A stretch of DNA of 64,000 nt from Paenibacillus sp. OK003 (GTDB lineage: Bacteria > Bacillota > Bacilli > Paenibacillales > Paenibacillaceae): the NCBI RefSeq assembly GCF_900109515.1, contig NZ_FOBD01000009.1:281026-345025 (forward strand), written 5' to 3'. A program made the position numbers and the translations under genes. The notes beneath the pieces were generated by a model, which was given only the letters and a program-made list of their open reading frames with translations, did not search any database and was not told the origin of the DNA. Every line of letters starts with the position of its first letter. Within the stretch, counting starts at the first letter, position 1. Below are positions 1 through 8,522 of the stretch, in pieces.

Positions 1-333
1 ATAATTCCTCTTTTTATAAATTAAATTTACTTATTGAAGAATTTATTACATAATATGAACTATCGAAAGATCTTCTTACCTTTTCCACACCATAAAAAAG
101 CCATCCTTCTGAATGCAATAAAACAACTCTTCATAAGTTAAATGTATGGCCTAATCCAAATGAAAAAGACGTTTCACATTTATACAATAATGATCAAATT
201 AAAGCCATTAACGTCATAGTCACTAAAAGATCCTGACAATAAACTTAAATGGGCAAATAACATCTGTGTTTTCCTTGAATTTGGATAAAAACCAGTAAAG
301 TTGAAGCAATTAGCGCGACTTTGGGGTATAATG

Positions 334-515
334 TAAATATTGCATTCAAAATTTCAAACGTTGTTATAGGCAACGCCCTGAAATAGGGTAGACTTGTTGT
401 AGTTACCTTTTCGGTAAGAAACCATCTTCACTAGACCAAACATAACTTTTTGAGGTAAATATAACTCCTGCATTTTAAACGAGCCTTAGCAACTGAAGGC
501 TCGCTTTTTGATGCA
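334..515 (+). ncRNA. candidate structured small RNA with intrinsic terminator
   Basis: A TATAAT hexamer lies at 327-332; the -35 is poor (TTGAAG at 301-306, spacer 20). It is followed by three short stem-loops: CGTTG/CAACG at 359-375, CCCT/AGGG at 377-389 and TTACC/GGTAA at 403-419. A clean terminator follows at 481-510 (GAGCCTT, 8-nt loop, AAGGCTC, then GCTTTTT). No reading frame of note lies inside. The arrangement looks like a roughly 175-nt noncoding transcript. I cannot assign it to a family; no CRISPR repeats or Cas genes are in the window to support a tracrRNA reading. Confidence 0.4.
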
Positions 516-651
516 ATTTTAATATTTATTCTGTTTTTTATTCAAAGATTTTCCTTTTTATATCTTTCAACAACAACATCTCGCTGCTCTACTCAAAAAT
601 TGATTAACTTGCGCTTACACCGCTGTAAGGCGGTTTTACATACACAAAAAA

Positions 652-665
652 AGAACATAAGTTCT
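652..665. promoter_or_regulatory. LexA/DinR-type SOS box before the integrase
   Basis: AGAACATAAGTTCT is a perfect dyad (AGAAC, ATAA, GTTCT). Its core GAAC-N4-GTTC matches the Gram-positive LexA (DinR) box. It ends 17 bases before the integrase start codon, next to the ribosome-binding site, where a repressor would block transcription. Regulation by the SOS response is inferred from sequence and position only. Confidence 0.45.
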
Positions 666-682
666 GATAGAGGTGATTTTTT

Positions 683-1819
683 ATGGCAAGCTTTAAGAAA
701 CATGCAACTGGCTGGGAGTATCGTCTAAGATACAAAGATCCATTCACACAAACTTTTCGTGAAAAGTCTCAGCGGGGATTCGAAACCAAAAAGGAAGCTC
801 AATTAGCTGCTTCAGAGTTCGAAAGGAGTCTCTCTGCTGGCTATGAGCAAAGTGATTTGAGTTTAAAAGATTATCTGAACTTTTGGATTGATCAATACAA
901 AAAAGGGAGTGTTCGAAAAAACACATTACTTCTACATCAAAACAACATCAAGAATCACATCTTGCCTTATTTCAGAAACATACTACTTCGAGATGTTAAA
1001 CCAATTATGTATCAGAATTTCATTAATTCGATTTCAGAAAAAGGTCCCAGCCGCAGAACAGTTGAGCTAATACATGCTACTATGCACAACGCGTTACAAA
1101 AAGCAGTTATTATCGGTAAGATTGAAAAAAATCCATGTATAGGCGTTGAAATAAAAATTAAAAGGAAAAAGAGAGAGGTTCATTTTATTGATTCTTCAGA
1201 CATCTCAAGGTTCTTACAAAACGCTTACGAATACGGCTACATTTATTGGATCTATTTCAAAGTCTTAATTGAAACTGGGATGAGAAAAGGTGAAGCTGCC
1301 GCCTTGAAATGGCCTGATATTGATCTAGAAAATCAGTTTATAACCATTGACGAAACTTTAGATTTTACCGCTAAAGATAAGGAAGGATTATTCGGAGAAA
1401 CCAAGACCATCAAATCAGAGAGAACGATTAAAATATCCCAATCATTAGCTAATGATTTAAAGTATCACCAAGAGTGGCAGAAGCAGAATAAAGGGGTTTT
1501 AGGGGAACGATATCATCTTGACCTTGATCTAGTGTTATGCAGAGAAGACGGTAACTATATGCCGAAGTCATCTTTGTTCAATGCTTTCTCTCGGATACTG
1601 GACCGAAGCGAACTCCCCTCACTCCCCATTCATTCACTCCGACATACCTGTGCCGTATTATTGCTTGAAGCTGGAGCAGATATGAAATTCGTACAAGAGC
1701 AATTGGGCCATGGCAGTATTCAAATTACGTCGGATGTCTATGCCCACATTTCTTCTAAAATCCAGAAAAACAACATGGATAAGTTCGAAGTATTTACTAA
1801 AGGTATTCTTCAAGATTAA
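683..1819 (+). CDS. tyrosine recombinase / site-specific integrase (phage or ICE type)
   Basis: This enzyme would cut and rejoin DNA at attachment sites to integrate or excise a mobile element. Three parts are visible. The N-terminal arm-binding segment (about 1-55) begins MASFKKHATGWEYRLRYKD. A SAM-like core-binding domain covers about 60-150. The catalytic domain carries the first Arg in TGMRKGEAAALKW (about residue 199), HSLRH near 318, LGHGS near 342 and the nucleophile Tyr in SDVYAHIS near 352. At 378 residues it has the usual length of Tn916/phage-type integrases and looks intact. The start is supported by GAGGTG upstream. It is the only mobile-element gene at this end, and it converges on glnA. 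Excisionase, repressor and cargo genes are not in the window, so the element either extends leftward or has decayed. Confidence 0.9.
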   Translation: MASFKKHATGWEYRLRYKDPFTQTFREKSQRGFETKKEAQLAASEFERSLSAGYEQSDLSLKDYLNFWIDQYKKGSVRKNTLLLHQNNIKNHILPYFRNILLRDVKPIMYQNFINSISEKGPSRRTVELIHATMHNALQKAVIIGKIEKNPCIGVEIKIKRKKREVHFIDSSDISRFLQNAYEYGYIYWIYFKVLIETGMRKGEAAALKWPDIDLENQFITIDETLDFTAKDKEGLFGETKTIKSERTIKISQSLANDLKYHQEWQKQNKGVLGERYHLDLDLVLCREDGNYMPKSSLFNAFSRILDRSELPSLPIHSLRHTCAVLLLEAGADMKFVQEQLGHGSIQITSDVYAHISSKIQKNNMDKFEVFTKGILQD

Positions 1820-1821
1820 AT

Positions 1822-1883
1822 TTTTGTGGGCATTTTGTGGGCACTCTCGTTTTATTTGAATTCATAATGTTTTGCCCACAAAA
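1822..1883. repeat. TTTTGTGGGCA repeats behind the integrase (possible attachment or arm sites)
   Basis: Two tandem copies of TTTTGTGGGCA (1822-1832 and 1833-1843) begin two bases after the integrase stop. An inverted copy, TGCCCACAAAA, follows at 1873-1883. Short repeats of this sort beside an int gene are typical of integrase-binding sites within att regions. The other attachment site is not in the window, so the role is inferred. Confidence 0.45.
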
Positions 1884-1885
1884 AG

Positions 1886-1915
1886 AAAAACCCCTCACGC
1901 CATGTGGCGCAAGGG
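1886..1915 (-). terminator. intrinsic terminator of glnA
   Basis: Read on the minus strand, CCCTTGCGCCACATGGCGTGAGGG folds into a GC-rich hairpin followed by a T-rich run (GTTTTTC). It lies just after the glnA stop codon. Confidence 0.75.
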
Positions 1916-1924
1916 ATTCGGGGA

Positions 1925-3253
1925 TTAGTACAACGTAATATATTGATCGCGTTCCCATTGGTGGACTTGTGTACGGTACATGTCCCACTCAATTTCTTTC
2001 AGCTCATAGAAGTGAGCCAAGGCGTGGTCGCCGAGAGCATCACAGATAACTTCGCTGCGGATCAATTCGTTCAATGCTTCTTTCAGGTCAGCTGGCAAGC
2101 TTGGAATGCCTTCTTCCACACGCTCTTCTTCTGACATGATGTAGATGTTACGGTCAATTGGAGCTGGCAAAGACAGCTCACGTTTGATTCCATCCAAACC
2201 TGCTTTCAGCAAAACAGCCAAGGCAAGGTAAGGGTTCGCAGCCGGATCCGGGTTACGTACTTCAACACGTGTGCTCAGACCACGGGAAGCTGGAATACGG
2301 ATCATTGGACTACGGTTACTAGCAGACCAAGCTACATAACAAGGTGCTTCGTAACCAGGAACCAGACGTTTGTAAGAGTTCACAGTTGGGTTCGTAATTG
2401 CTGCAAACGCACGCGCATGCTTCAAAGTTCCAGCCATGAAGTGACGTGCAGTTTTGCTCAGACCCAGCTCGTCCGACTCGTCTACGAATGCGTTCACTTT
2501 GCCTTGGAACAAGGATTGGTTACAGTGCATACCGGAACCGTTCATACCAAACAGTGGTTTCGGCATAAAGGTAGCATGTAGACCATGCTGACGCGCAATC
2601 GTTTTAACAACGAGTTTGAACGTTTGGATCTGGTCTGCTGCTTTTAGAGCATCAGCATATTTAAAGTCGATCTCATGCTGACCTGGAGCTACCTCATGGT
2701 GGGAAGCTTCGATCTCAAAGCCCATTTCTTCAAGTGTGATAACGATGTCACGACGACAGTTTTCACCAAGATCCGTAGGCGCTAGGTCGAAATATCCACC
2801 TTGGTCATTCAGTTCGTTAGTCGGGTTTCCTTTTTCGTCTGTTTTGAACAAGAAGAACTCTGGTTCAGGACCGACGTTGAAGGAAGTGAATCCCATTTCT
2901 TCGGCTTCTTTCAGGTTTCGTTTCAAGATGCCACGCGGATCTCCTGGAAACGGATTACCATCCGGAAGATATACGTCGCAAATCAGTCGAGCAACACGGT
3001 TCTCGGCTACCCAAGGGAAAATCAGCCAAGAATCGAGATCCGGATAGAGGTACATGTCGGACTCTTCAATACGCACATAACCTTCAATGGAAGATCCATC
3101 AAACATCATTTTATTGTCCAGAGCCTTGGTAAGCTGGCTCACAGGAATCTCAACGTTTTTGATTGCTCCAAGCAAATCGGTAAATTGCAAACGAATGAAC
3201 CGTACATTTTCTTCTTTTGAGATGCGTAGTATGTCTTCTTTAGTAAAACTCAC
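1925..3253 (-). CDS. glnA: type I glutamine synthetase
   Basis: Makes glutamine from glutamate, ammonia and ATP in the cytoplasm. The 442-residue length and the N-terminus ([16 protein letters not shown], then [19 protein letters not shown]) are those of bacterial GSI-alpha enzymes of Bacillota. Metal and substrate motifs are visible: [24 protein letters not shown], and [17 protein letters not shown], which is followed by [13 protein letters not shown]. The start is a GTG preceded by GGGAGAGGG. It lies 129 bases after glnR in the conserved glnRA arrangement, where GlnR and feedback-inhibited GlnA jointly regulate nitrogen genes. I found no exact TGTNA-N7-TNACA GlnR box in the gap. The closest is TGTTATATTTGTACA near 3292-3306, whose spacer is two bases short. 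Confidence 0.97.
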   Translation of the reverse strand: MSFTKEDILRISKEENVRFIRLQFTDLLGAIKNVEIPVSQLTKALDNKMMFDGSSIEGYVRIEESDMYLYPDLDSWLIFPWVAENRVARLICDVYLPDGNPFPGDPRGILKRNLKEAEEMGFTSFNVGPEPEFFLFKTDEKGNPTNELNDQGGYFDLAPTDLGENCRRDIVITLEEMGFEIEASHHEVAPGQHEIDFKYADALKAADQIQTFKLVVKTIARQHGLHATFMPKPLFGMNGSGMHCNQSLFQGKVNAFVDESDELGLSKTARHFMAGTLKHARAFAAITNPTVNSYKRLVPGYEAPCYVAWSASNRSPMIRIPASRGLSTRVEVRNPDPAANPYLALAVLLKAGLDGIKRELSLPAPIDRNIYIMSEEERVEEGIPSLPADLKEALNELIRSEVICDALGDHALAHFYELKEIEWDMYRTQVHQWERDQYITLY

Positions 3254-3382
3254 GATACCCTCTCCCTTTCTTCTCTGCGTATTTGGCTTGCCTGTTATAT
3301 TTGTACATTAGAATATTGCATGGGTCAAGGAGTCCTCCTACCCAAAAGCAGGATTTCCCCTGACTTACGAGGTTATACGAAC

Positions 3383-3799
3383 TTATTTTTTATTAAAGAA
3401 ACGGGAAAGCTCTCCCTGAATGAGAGATACTTGTCCAGGTCTCTTACCTGACACCAGTTGTTGTTTAAGCAGACGGTGTAGTTGGGAGTCTGATAGTTCT
3501 CTACGTTTCACTTCCGTATCGGCTGTAATAACAGTCGCTTCTTCTGACTCTTTGGATACAGGATTCATCACTTGCTTAATGCCCGCGATGTTAACTCCTT
3601 TTTCAATCAGAGCCTTGATTTCCAGCAATCGTTCTACGTCATTGAAAGAGAACAAACGCTGATTACCTGACGTTCTCGCAGGAACAATCAAACTGTGCTG
3701 CTCATAATAACGAATCTGACGCGCGGACAAATCCGTTAGTTTCATTACAATACCTATCGGGAATAAGGCCATATTTCTGCGAATTTCGTCACCCATCAT
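3383..3799 (-). CDS. glnR: MerR-family nitrogen regulator GlnR
   Basis: Represses glnRA and other nitrogen genes under nitrogen excess, working with feedback-inhibited glutamine synthetase. The protein has 138 residues. An N-terminal MerR winged helix is visible (FPIGIVMKLTDLSARQIRYYEQ, then LIVPARTSGNQRLFSFNDVERL). The C-terminal tail is basic and polar (about 95-138) and would correspond to the GlnA-sensing region; it ends in GELSRFFNKK. Length and context directly before glnA fit GlnR rather than TnrA. The start is supported by GGAAGG before ATG. A promoter-like TTGACA (3857-3862), 18-base spacer and TACAAT (3833-3838) lies just upstream on the minus strand. Confidence 0.95.
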   Translation of the reverse strand: MMGDEIRRNMALFPIGIVMKLTDLSARQIRYYEQHSLIVPARTSGNQRLFSFNDVERLLEIKALIEKGVNIAGIKQVMNPVSKESEEATVITADTEVKRRELSDSQLHRLLKQQLVSGKRPGQVSLIQGELSRFFNKK

Positions 3800-3832
3800 T
3801 CATCAACCTTCCAGTCATCTATTCTTCACTCT

Positions 3833-3862
3833 ATTGTACATTTAGTTATTACTAAGTGTCAA
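3833..3862 (-). promoter_or_regulatory. sigma-A-type promoter of glnRA
   Basis: On the minus strand TTGACA (3857-3862) and TACAAT (3833-3838) are separated by 18 bases. They sit about 35 bases before the glnR start codon, which would allow a short leader and a bicistronic glnR-glnA transcript. Confidence 0.55.
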
Positions 3863-3879
3863 TGATGTGTTAGATAAAC

Positions 3880-5133
3880 TCACAATAATTTGCGTTCTTT
3901 CATGGTCTGTAATGCCATCAAAACGCCATATTTAACATGAGAGTACGTTAAACCGCCCTGCATATAGCCAATAAAAGGCTCACGGATAGGCGCATCTGCA
4001 GACAATTCAAGGCTCCCACCCTGTATAAACGTACCTGCCGCCATGATGACAGGGTGCTCATAACCCGGCATGTCCCAAGGTTCAGGAACTACATGGCTAT
4101 CTACTGCAGCAGCTCGCTGTATCCCTTGAACAAAGGCAATTAAATGCTCGGCCGAACTGAATTGAACAGCCTGAATCAGATCTGTACGCATCTCGTTCCA
4201 TGCCGGTTTGGTTACAAATCCGGATGCAGCAAACATCGCCGCAGCGAATGCGCTCCCTTTAATGGCCTGTCCCACAATTGTCGGAGCCATGTAAAGTCCT
4301 TGGTAGATGCCACGAGTTGTTCCCAACATCGCGCCAACCTCACCGCCAATTCCAGGAGCAGTCAGACGATAGGCTGCCAATTGGACGTACTTTTCCTTCC
4401 CGCATATGTATCCACCGGTTTCCGCCAGACCTCCACCGGGATTTTTAATCAGTGAACCTGCCATCAGGTCTACCCCGATTTCAGTTGGTTCACGTTCCTC
4501 CGTGAATTCACCATAACAGTTATCCACAAATACGATGACATCTTCCTTGATCGCCTTTACCCGTGCAACCATATCAGCGATTTCTTCAATACAGAAGGAA
4601 GATCTCCAATCATATCCTCTGGAGCGCTGAATGCCAATGACTTTTGTCGCTGCATGGATACTTTTCTCGACCGCCACCCAATCTACTCCGCCATCTTCTA
4701 ACAGAGCCGTCTCTTGATAGCCAATACCGAAATCCCGTAATGATCCTGTTCCATCACCAGGCTTGCCAATGACCTTATGCAATGTGTCATAGGGCTTACC
4801 CGTAATGTACAACAACTCGTCACCTGGACGGAGAACACCGAACAAAGCTGTAGCAATAGTATGTGTACCTGATGCAAAATGGGGACGCACCAGTGCCGCC
4901 TCTGCACCGAACACATCGGCATATACTTCATCAAGCACCTCACGCCCGCGATCGTTATAAGCGTAACCCGTTGAACCCGCAAAGTGAAAATCGCTGACTT
5001 TCCTGCGCTGAAAAGCATTGATTACTTTCCATTGGTTATGATCGGTAATCCGGTCTATCTGTTGTAATTGCCCTTCAATCTGGCGTTCAACCTGTTGTTG
5101 AAGTTCAATAATCTCTGAATCAAAGCTTGCCAT
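3880..5133 (-). CDS. ynbB: PLP-dependent methionine gamma-lyase family protein (YnbB-like)
   Basis: Fold-type I PLP enzyme of the 'aluminium resistance / methionine gamma-lyase family' (Pfam Met_gamma_lyase). The in vivo substrate is not established. The protein has 417 residues. The likely PLP lysine lies in GSLIKNPGGGLAETGGYICG, preceded by the cofactor-binding VIVFVDNCYGEFTEEREPTE. The N-terminal part carries RRKVSDFHFAGSTGYAYND. It sits between hflX and glnR, the same order as ynbA-ynbB-glnR in Bacillus subtilis. GGGG before the ATG supports the start. No truncation is seen. Confidence 0.88.
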   Translation of the reverse strand: MASFDSEIIELQQQVERQIEGQLQQIDRITDHNQWKVINAFQRRKVSDFHFAGSTGYAYNDRGREVLDEVYADVFGAEAALVRPHFASGTHTIATALFGVLRPGDELLYITGKPYDTLHKVIGKPGDGTGSLRDFGIGYQETALLEDGGVDWVAVEKSIHAATKVIGIQRSRGYDWRSSFCIEEIADMVARVKAIKEDVIVFVDNCYGEFTEEREPTEIGVDLMAGSLIKNPGGGLAETGGYICGKEKYVQLAAYRLTAPGIGGEVGAMLGTTRGIYQGLYMAPTIVGQAIKGSAFAAAMFAASGFVTKPAWNEMRTDLIQAVQFSSAEHLIAFVQGIQRAAAVDSHVVPEPWDMPGYEHPVIMAAGTFIQGGSLELSADAPIREPFIGYMQGGLTYSHVKYGVLMALQTMKERKLL

Positions 5134-5217
5134 CTTGCTTCATTCCCCTTCATAGCACGAATCTGACGTCAAATATCAATTATCGTGTCAACTTATCATA
5201 CAAATATGTCATCGATG

Positions 5218-6504
5218 TTACAGTTGTATGAAATCTTCAAGTAAATAACCGAATTTCTCATACTCACCTTTTTGCAGCTCCACTTCATAAATCACATCAT
5301 TATCTTCAAATGTGGTCTCAACCACATCGCCTATTTTGTAAAGTACAGATGTAAGATCCCCACGCTCAGCCGGAATACGGAACCGTTTGGTAGCGCCAGT
5401 CAATTCAGCTTGGATAAGCTCACGAATTTTCAGCAAGTCATCTGCATCCAGTGCACTCACTTTGATATGTTCTTTATCCAAAGGAAGCATCTCAAGCTGC
5501 TCCGGTGTACAAGCATCCTTTTTGTTATACAATACCAATTGAGGCTTGTCCCCTGAACCTAGTTGCTGCAAAATCGTGTGTACAGTTCTCATCTGGTCTT
5601 CACGCATTGCAGATGATGCATCGACCACATGTAATATAAGGTCCGCTTCATTCACTTCCTCCAGCGTAGCACGGAAAGCCGCAATCAGATCATGAGGAAG
5701 GTTTTGTATGAACCCAACCGTATCTGTGAGTACGATTTCTTTACCACTTGGCAGTTCCATCGTCCGCGAGGTTGGATCCAGTGTGGCAAACAGCTGATCT
5801 TGAATGTACACATCTGCTGCTGTTAATTGTTTAAGCAAGGTGGACTTACCCGCATTCGTATAACCTACAAGGGCTACCTGAACGATCCCCGTCTTTTTGC
5901 GACGCTCCCGGTGCAGCTTGCGGTGACGTGTCACTTCTTCCAAATGACGCTTCAAGTCATCTATGCGGCCACGAATATGTCGACGATCCGTCTCCAGTTT
6001 ACTTTCACCTGGTCCCCGCGTTCCAATTCCGCCACCAAGTCTGGACAAATTCTTCCCGTGACCCGACAAACGTGGTAATAAATAGCTCAACTGTGCCAAC
6101 TCAACCTGGATAATACCTTCTCTTGTGTTGGCGCGCTGCGCAAAGATATCCAAAATCAGCTGGGTGCGGTCAATAATTTTGAGATCCAACGCTTCTTCCA
6201 GGTTACGAACTTGAGCACCGGACAGCTCCTGGTCAAAAATAGCTGTTGTTGCTCCCATTTCCTCAGCCACTGCACGAAGTTCTTCCACTTTCCCTTTACC
6301 AATAAACCATTTGGTGTCCCGGGTTTTCAGGTTCTGTGACAATACACTCAGCACTTCCACGCCTGCCGTCTCGGCCAGTTTTACCAACTCCTCAAGGGAG
6401 TACTCCGGGTTAATACCCGAACGTTTGACCTCATCGGTAACCAGACTTACCAACACGGCGCGATCCTTCTTCACCATATCTGTATCATGTGTTCCATTTG
6501 TCAT
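5218..6504 (-). CDS. hflX: ribosome-associated GTPase HflX
   Basis: TRAFAC-class GTPase that binds the 50S subunit and, in studied bacteria, splits stalled or stressed ribosomes. The 428 residues contain an N-terminal HflX domain (about 1-170, with the DTKWFIGKGKVEEL and GGIGTRGPGESKLETDRRHI signatures). The G domain has G1 GYTNAGKST near 215-223, a TSRT segment as G2, G3 DTVGFI, G4 NKKD and a G5-like SALDADD. The start is supported by GGAGTG. It corresponds to ynbA of B. subtilis and lies 89 bases after spoVK, in a spoVK-hflX-ynbB-glnR-glnA array on one strand. Confidence 0.95.
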   Translation of the reverse strand: MTNGTHDTDMVKKDRAVLVSLVTDEVKRSGINPEYSLEELVKLAETAGVEVLSVLSQNLKTRDTKWFIGKGKVEELRAVAEEMGATTAIFDQELSGAQVRNLEEALDLKIIDRTQLILDIFAQRANTREGIIQVELAQLSYLLPRLSGHGKNLSRLGGGIGTRGPGESKLETDRRHIRGRIDDLKRHLEEVTRHRKLHRERRKKTGIVQVALVGYTNAGKSTLLKQLTAADVYIQDQLFATLDPTSRTMELPSGKEIVLTDTVGFIQNLPHDLIAAFRATLEEVNEADLILHVVDASSAMREDQMRTVHTILQQLGSGDKPQLVLYNKKDACTPEQLEMLPLDKEHIKVSALDADDLLKIRELIQAELTGATKRFRIPAERGDLTSVLYKIGDVVETTFEDNDVIYEVELQKGEYEKFGYLLEDFIQL

Positions 6505-6593
6505 CGTGTATATTCACTCCTTCTATTACGTTTCCGCATGCTTTAAGCCGAACCGGTTAACCCGGCCGGCTGCGTTAAAAATTATATTATCGC

Positions 6594-7565
6594 TTACTTT
6601 TGCTCAAACTTCAAATCCTCTGTGCGGATAGTCATCAGCTCTAGTTTTCCCGGATTTCCCTGGGTATATTGTTCCAATAGTCGAACTGCCTGATGGCGAA
6701 TCGATCGTTCAATGGCATTTCGGACATATCGGGCATTGCTGAACGCATGAAGAGATTCATTTTTTTCCTGAAGCAGATGCTGCTTTAGTTTGAGTATAGT
6801 CTGTGGCATGAGAATATAGTCACGTTCCTTGGCCATAATCTCGGAGATTTGAATCAATTGATCAATGCTATAGTCTGGAAATTCAACCTGAATCGGAAAA
6901 CGGGAAGGTAATCCAGGATTCGTCTGCAGAAAAAAATCAATCTCTTCCGAGTATCCCGCTAAAATGAGGATAAATTGATTCTTATTATCTTCCATTGACT
7001 TCACAAGAGTGTCGATCGCTTCCTTCCCAAAATCCTTCTCGCCCCCGCGAGCCAGACTGTACGCCTCATCAATAAATAAGATTCCACCCAATGCCTTTTT
7101 GACCAAATCCCTCGTTTTTTGTGCCGTATGCCCGATGTATTCCCCGACCAAGTCTGCACGTTCCACTTCAATCAAATGACCCTTACTCAATACACCCATC
7201 TTCTGAAACAGCTTCGCAACGATTCGTGCTACCGTTGTTTTTCCGGTTCCCGGATTGCCTTTGAAAATCATATGATATACGTGCGCCCCACTGATCAGAC
7301 CAGCTTCGGTACGCATCTGGGCAATCTGTAAGAAAGCATAGATTTCAAAGACTAAATCCTTGATATTTTCCAGTCCAACAAGCTGCTCCAATTCACCTTG
7401 AATCTCCTGAAAATGCGCATGTTTGGCTAAACCTTTTGCCGCCTGTATTGCTGTCTCTTCTTCTTTGACCAGCATCTGAGGTTCCTGGTTACGCAAAACA
7501 ACATTAATTTGTCTGGATGGTCTGCCTCCCGGTTGCCCTCCTGCAGCCATGACCCGTCCGTTCAT
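6594..7565 (-). CDS. spoVK: stage V sporulation protein K, AAA ATPase
   Basis: CbbX/SpoVK-type AAA+ ATPase needed late in sporulation in B. subtilis; the substrate it remodels is not known. Walker A is FKGNPGTGKTTVAR near residue 105, Walker B GILFIDEAYSL near 162-168, and a sensor-type LILAGYSEE follows. The Arg in NPGLPSRFP is probably the arginine finger. At 323 residues it is full length. The first 45 residues (Gly-rich and basic) vary in this family. GAGGTG precedes the ATG. Its place upstream of hflX matches the B. subtilis map. Confidence 0.93.
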   Translation of the reverse strand: MNGRVMAAGGQPGGRPSRQINVVLRNQEPQMLVKEEETAIQAAKGLAKHAHFQEIQGELEQLVGLENIKDLVFEIYAFLQIAQMRTEAGLISGAHVYHMIFKGNPGTGKTTVARIVAKLFQKMGVLSKGHLIEVERADLVGEYIGHTAQKTRDLVKKALGGILFIDEAYSLARGGEKDFGKEAIDTLVKSMEDNKNQFILILAGYSEEIDFFLQTNPGLPSRFPIQVEFPDYSIDQLIQISEIMAKERDYILMPQTILKLKQHLLQEKNESLHAFSNARYVRNAIERSIRHQAVRLLEQYTQGNPGKLELMTIRTEDLKFEQK

Positions 7566-7674
7566 TCGCCATCACCTCTATTTTATCGGGCTGAACTCTC
7601 CTGATTATTAATGTATTCTATCAGGTGCTCTAATATTAGAAGGATGGCGAAGAATTCTGCGACTTTTCCATGAC

Positions 7675-8238
7675 TCAAATCTGAATATTTTTTCTGAACT
7701 CCCCATTCTCAAACAAGGTTTGTCTATGCTTCAAGGACAGTTGGAAATACGGAAACACATGTGCATCAATGGCATGCAACAAATCCTTTGCTGTCCGGTT
7801 CGCCAGATCATAATCCCCCGTCGTAATGTGCTTACGTGAAAGAGCATCTTCAAGTTCATCTTCGTCCAGCAAAAATATTTCTCCATCCTTCAGGACAACG
7901 ACATCCAGATACAGATCATCAAACCACGGAACACCTTGATCGGTTATGCCCTGGCTGCGGCATGTATCAATGTACCATTCAACAATCCGCTCCTGATCGT
8001 CAAACATAGCCGTCACAACAAAATGCTCGCCTTTCGGATAATACTGCAACCAGGAATAACCTTTATCCGCAATGCAGAAGGTGCTTCCTCCATAGGTTTT
8101 CCACAAAGGCTCTTTCAAATCTTGGATCGTATACAACGTAATGTAACCCGTAAAAATTTTGGATTGAACGAACCGGCATGTAAATTGTCGGTTCGTAATC
8201 CGGCGCCAGTTCGCGCGGTCCCCGAATTTCCGTTTCAT
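7675..8238 (-). CDS. DUF402 family protein
   Basis: The 187-residue soluble protein has the DUF402 pattern: a beta-rich N-terminus ending in GGSTFCIADKGYSWLQYYP, then EWYIDTCRSQGI, VPWFDDLYLDVVV and DEDELEDAL. Acidic clusters of this kind bind divalent metal in nucleoside tri-/diphosphatases of this superfamily. Nucleotide phosphatase activity is therefore plausible but inferred. The start is set by GAGGGG five bases before ATG. It stands alone between spoVK and the PBP gene, with no partner to suggest a pathway. Confidence 0.8.
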   Translation of the reverse strand: MKRKFGDRANWRRITNRQFTCRFVQSKIFTGYITLYTIQDLKEPLWKTYGGSTFCIADKGYSWLQYYPKGEHFVVTAMFDDQERIVEWYIDTCRSQGITDQGVPWFDDLYLDVVVLKDGEIFLLDEDELEDALSRKHITTGDYDLANRTAKDLLHAIDAHVFPYFQLSLKHRQTLFENGEFRKNIQI

Positions 8239-8452
8239 ACGAACCCCTCTTTGCCGACCACAGGTCCGTGACCTGCTGATATTGGTGAACAGCGAATAAC
8301 GTCCGCATTACCGATTCCACAAGTCCCGGAATCCGCTTTGCACAACGTATTACGAATAGTTACAGCTTACCATATTTAAGTTATACACTCAAAATCAAGC
8401 TTTTCCTCATCTGTTAGAGAGCTCTGGTTCCACTTCAAACGTTACTAACACC

Positions 8453-8490
8453 AAAAAACCTGCTTCCCCAATATGAGGGGAGCAGGTTTT
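8453..8490. terminator. bidirectional terminator after the PBP gene
   Basis: AAAACCTGCTCCCC / GGGGAAGCAGGTTTT forms a strong hairpin flanked by A and T runs. It is about 33 bases after the stop codon of the class A PBP gene. Confidence 0.8.
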
Positions 8491-8522
8491 AGGTTGTAAT
8501 TATTTAAGGCGGCTTATTCTTG

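Larger units (their letters stand above)
1..682. other. AT-rich non-coding stretch left of the integrase
   Basis: No convincing protein-coding gene is visible on either strand. The base composition is AT-rich compared with the core genes that follow glnA. The interval contains a possible structured RNA (about 327-515) and a LexA-like box just before the integrase. It probably belongs to an integrated element whose remainder lies outside the window, but that is inference from the neighbouring integrase. Confidence 0.5.

Noticed and set aside
334..515. tracrRNA or CRISPR-associated RNA reading of the structured RNA
   Set aside because: No CRISPR repeats, Cas genes or anti-repeat match are visible in the window. 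The structure alone does not decide the class.
3254..3382. GlnR/TnrA box (TGTNA-N7-TNACA) between glnR and glnA
   Set aside because: The best candidate, TGTTATATTTGTACA, has a spacer two bases too short, so I do not call it.
8063..8320. 85-codon minus-strand frame overlapping the DUF402 gene
   Set aside because: It is out of frame with the conserved DUF402 protein and has no independent ribosome-binding site or similarity.
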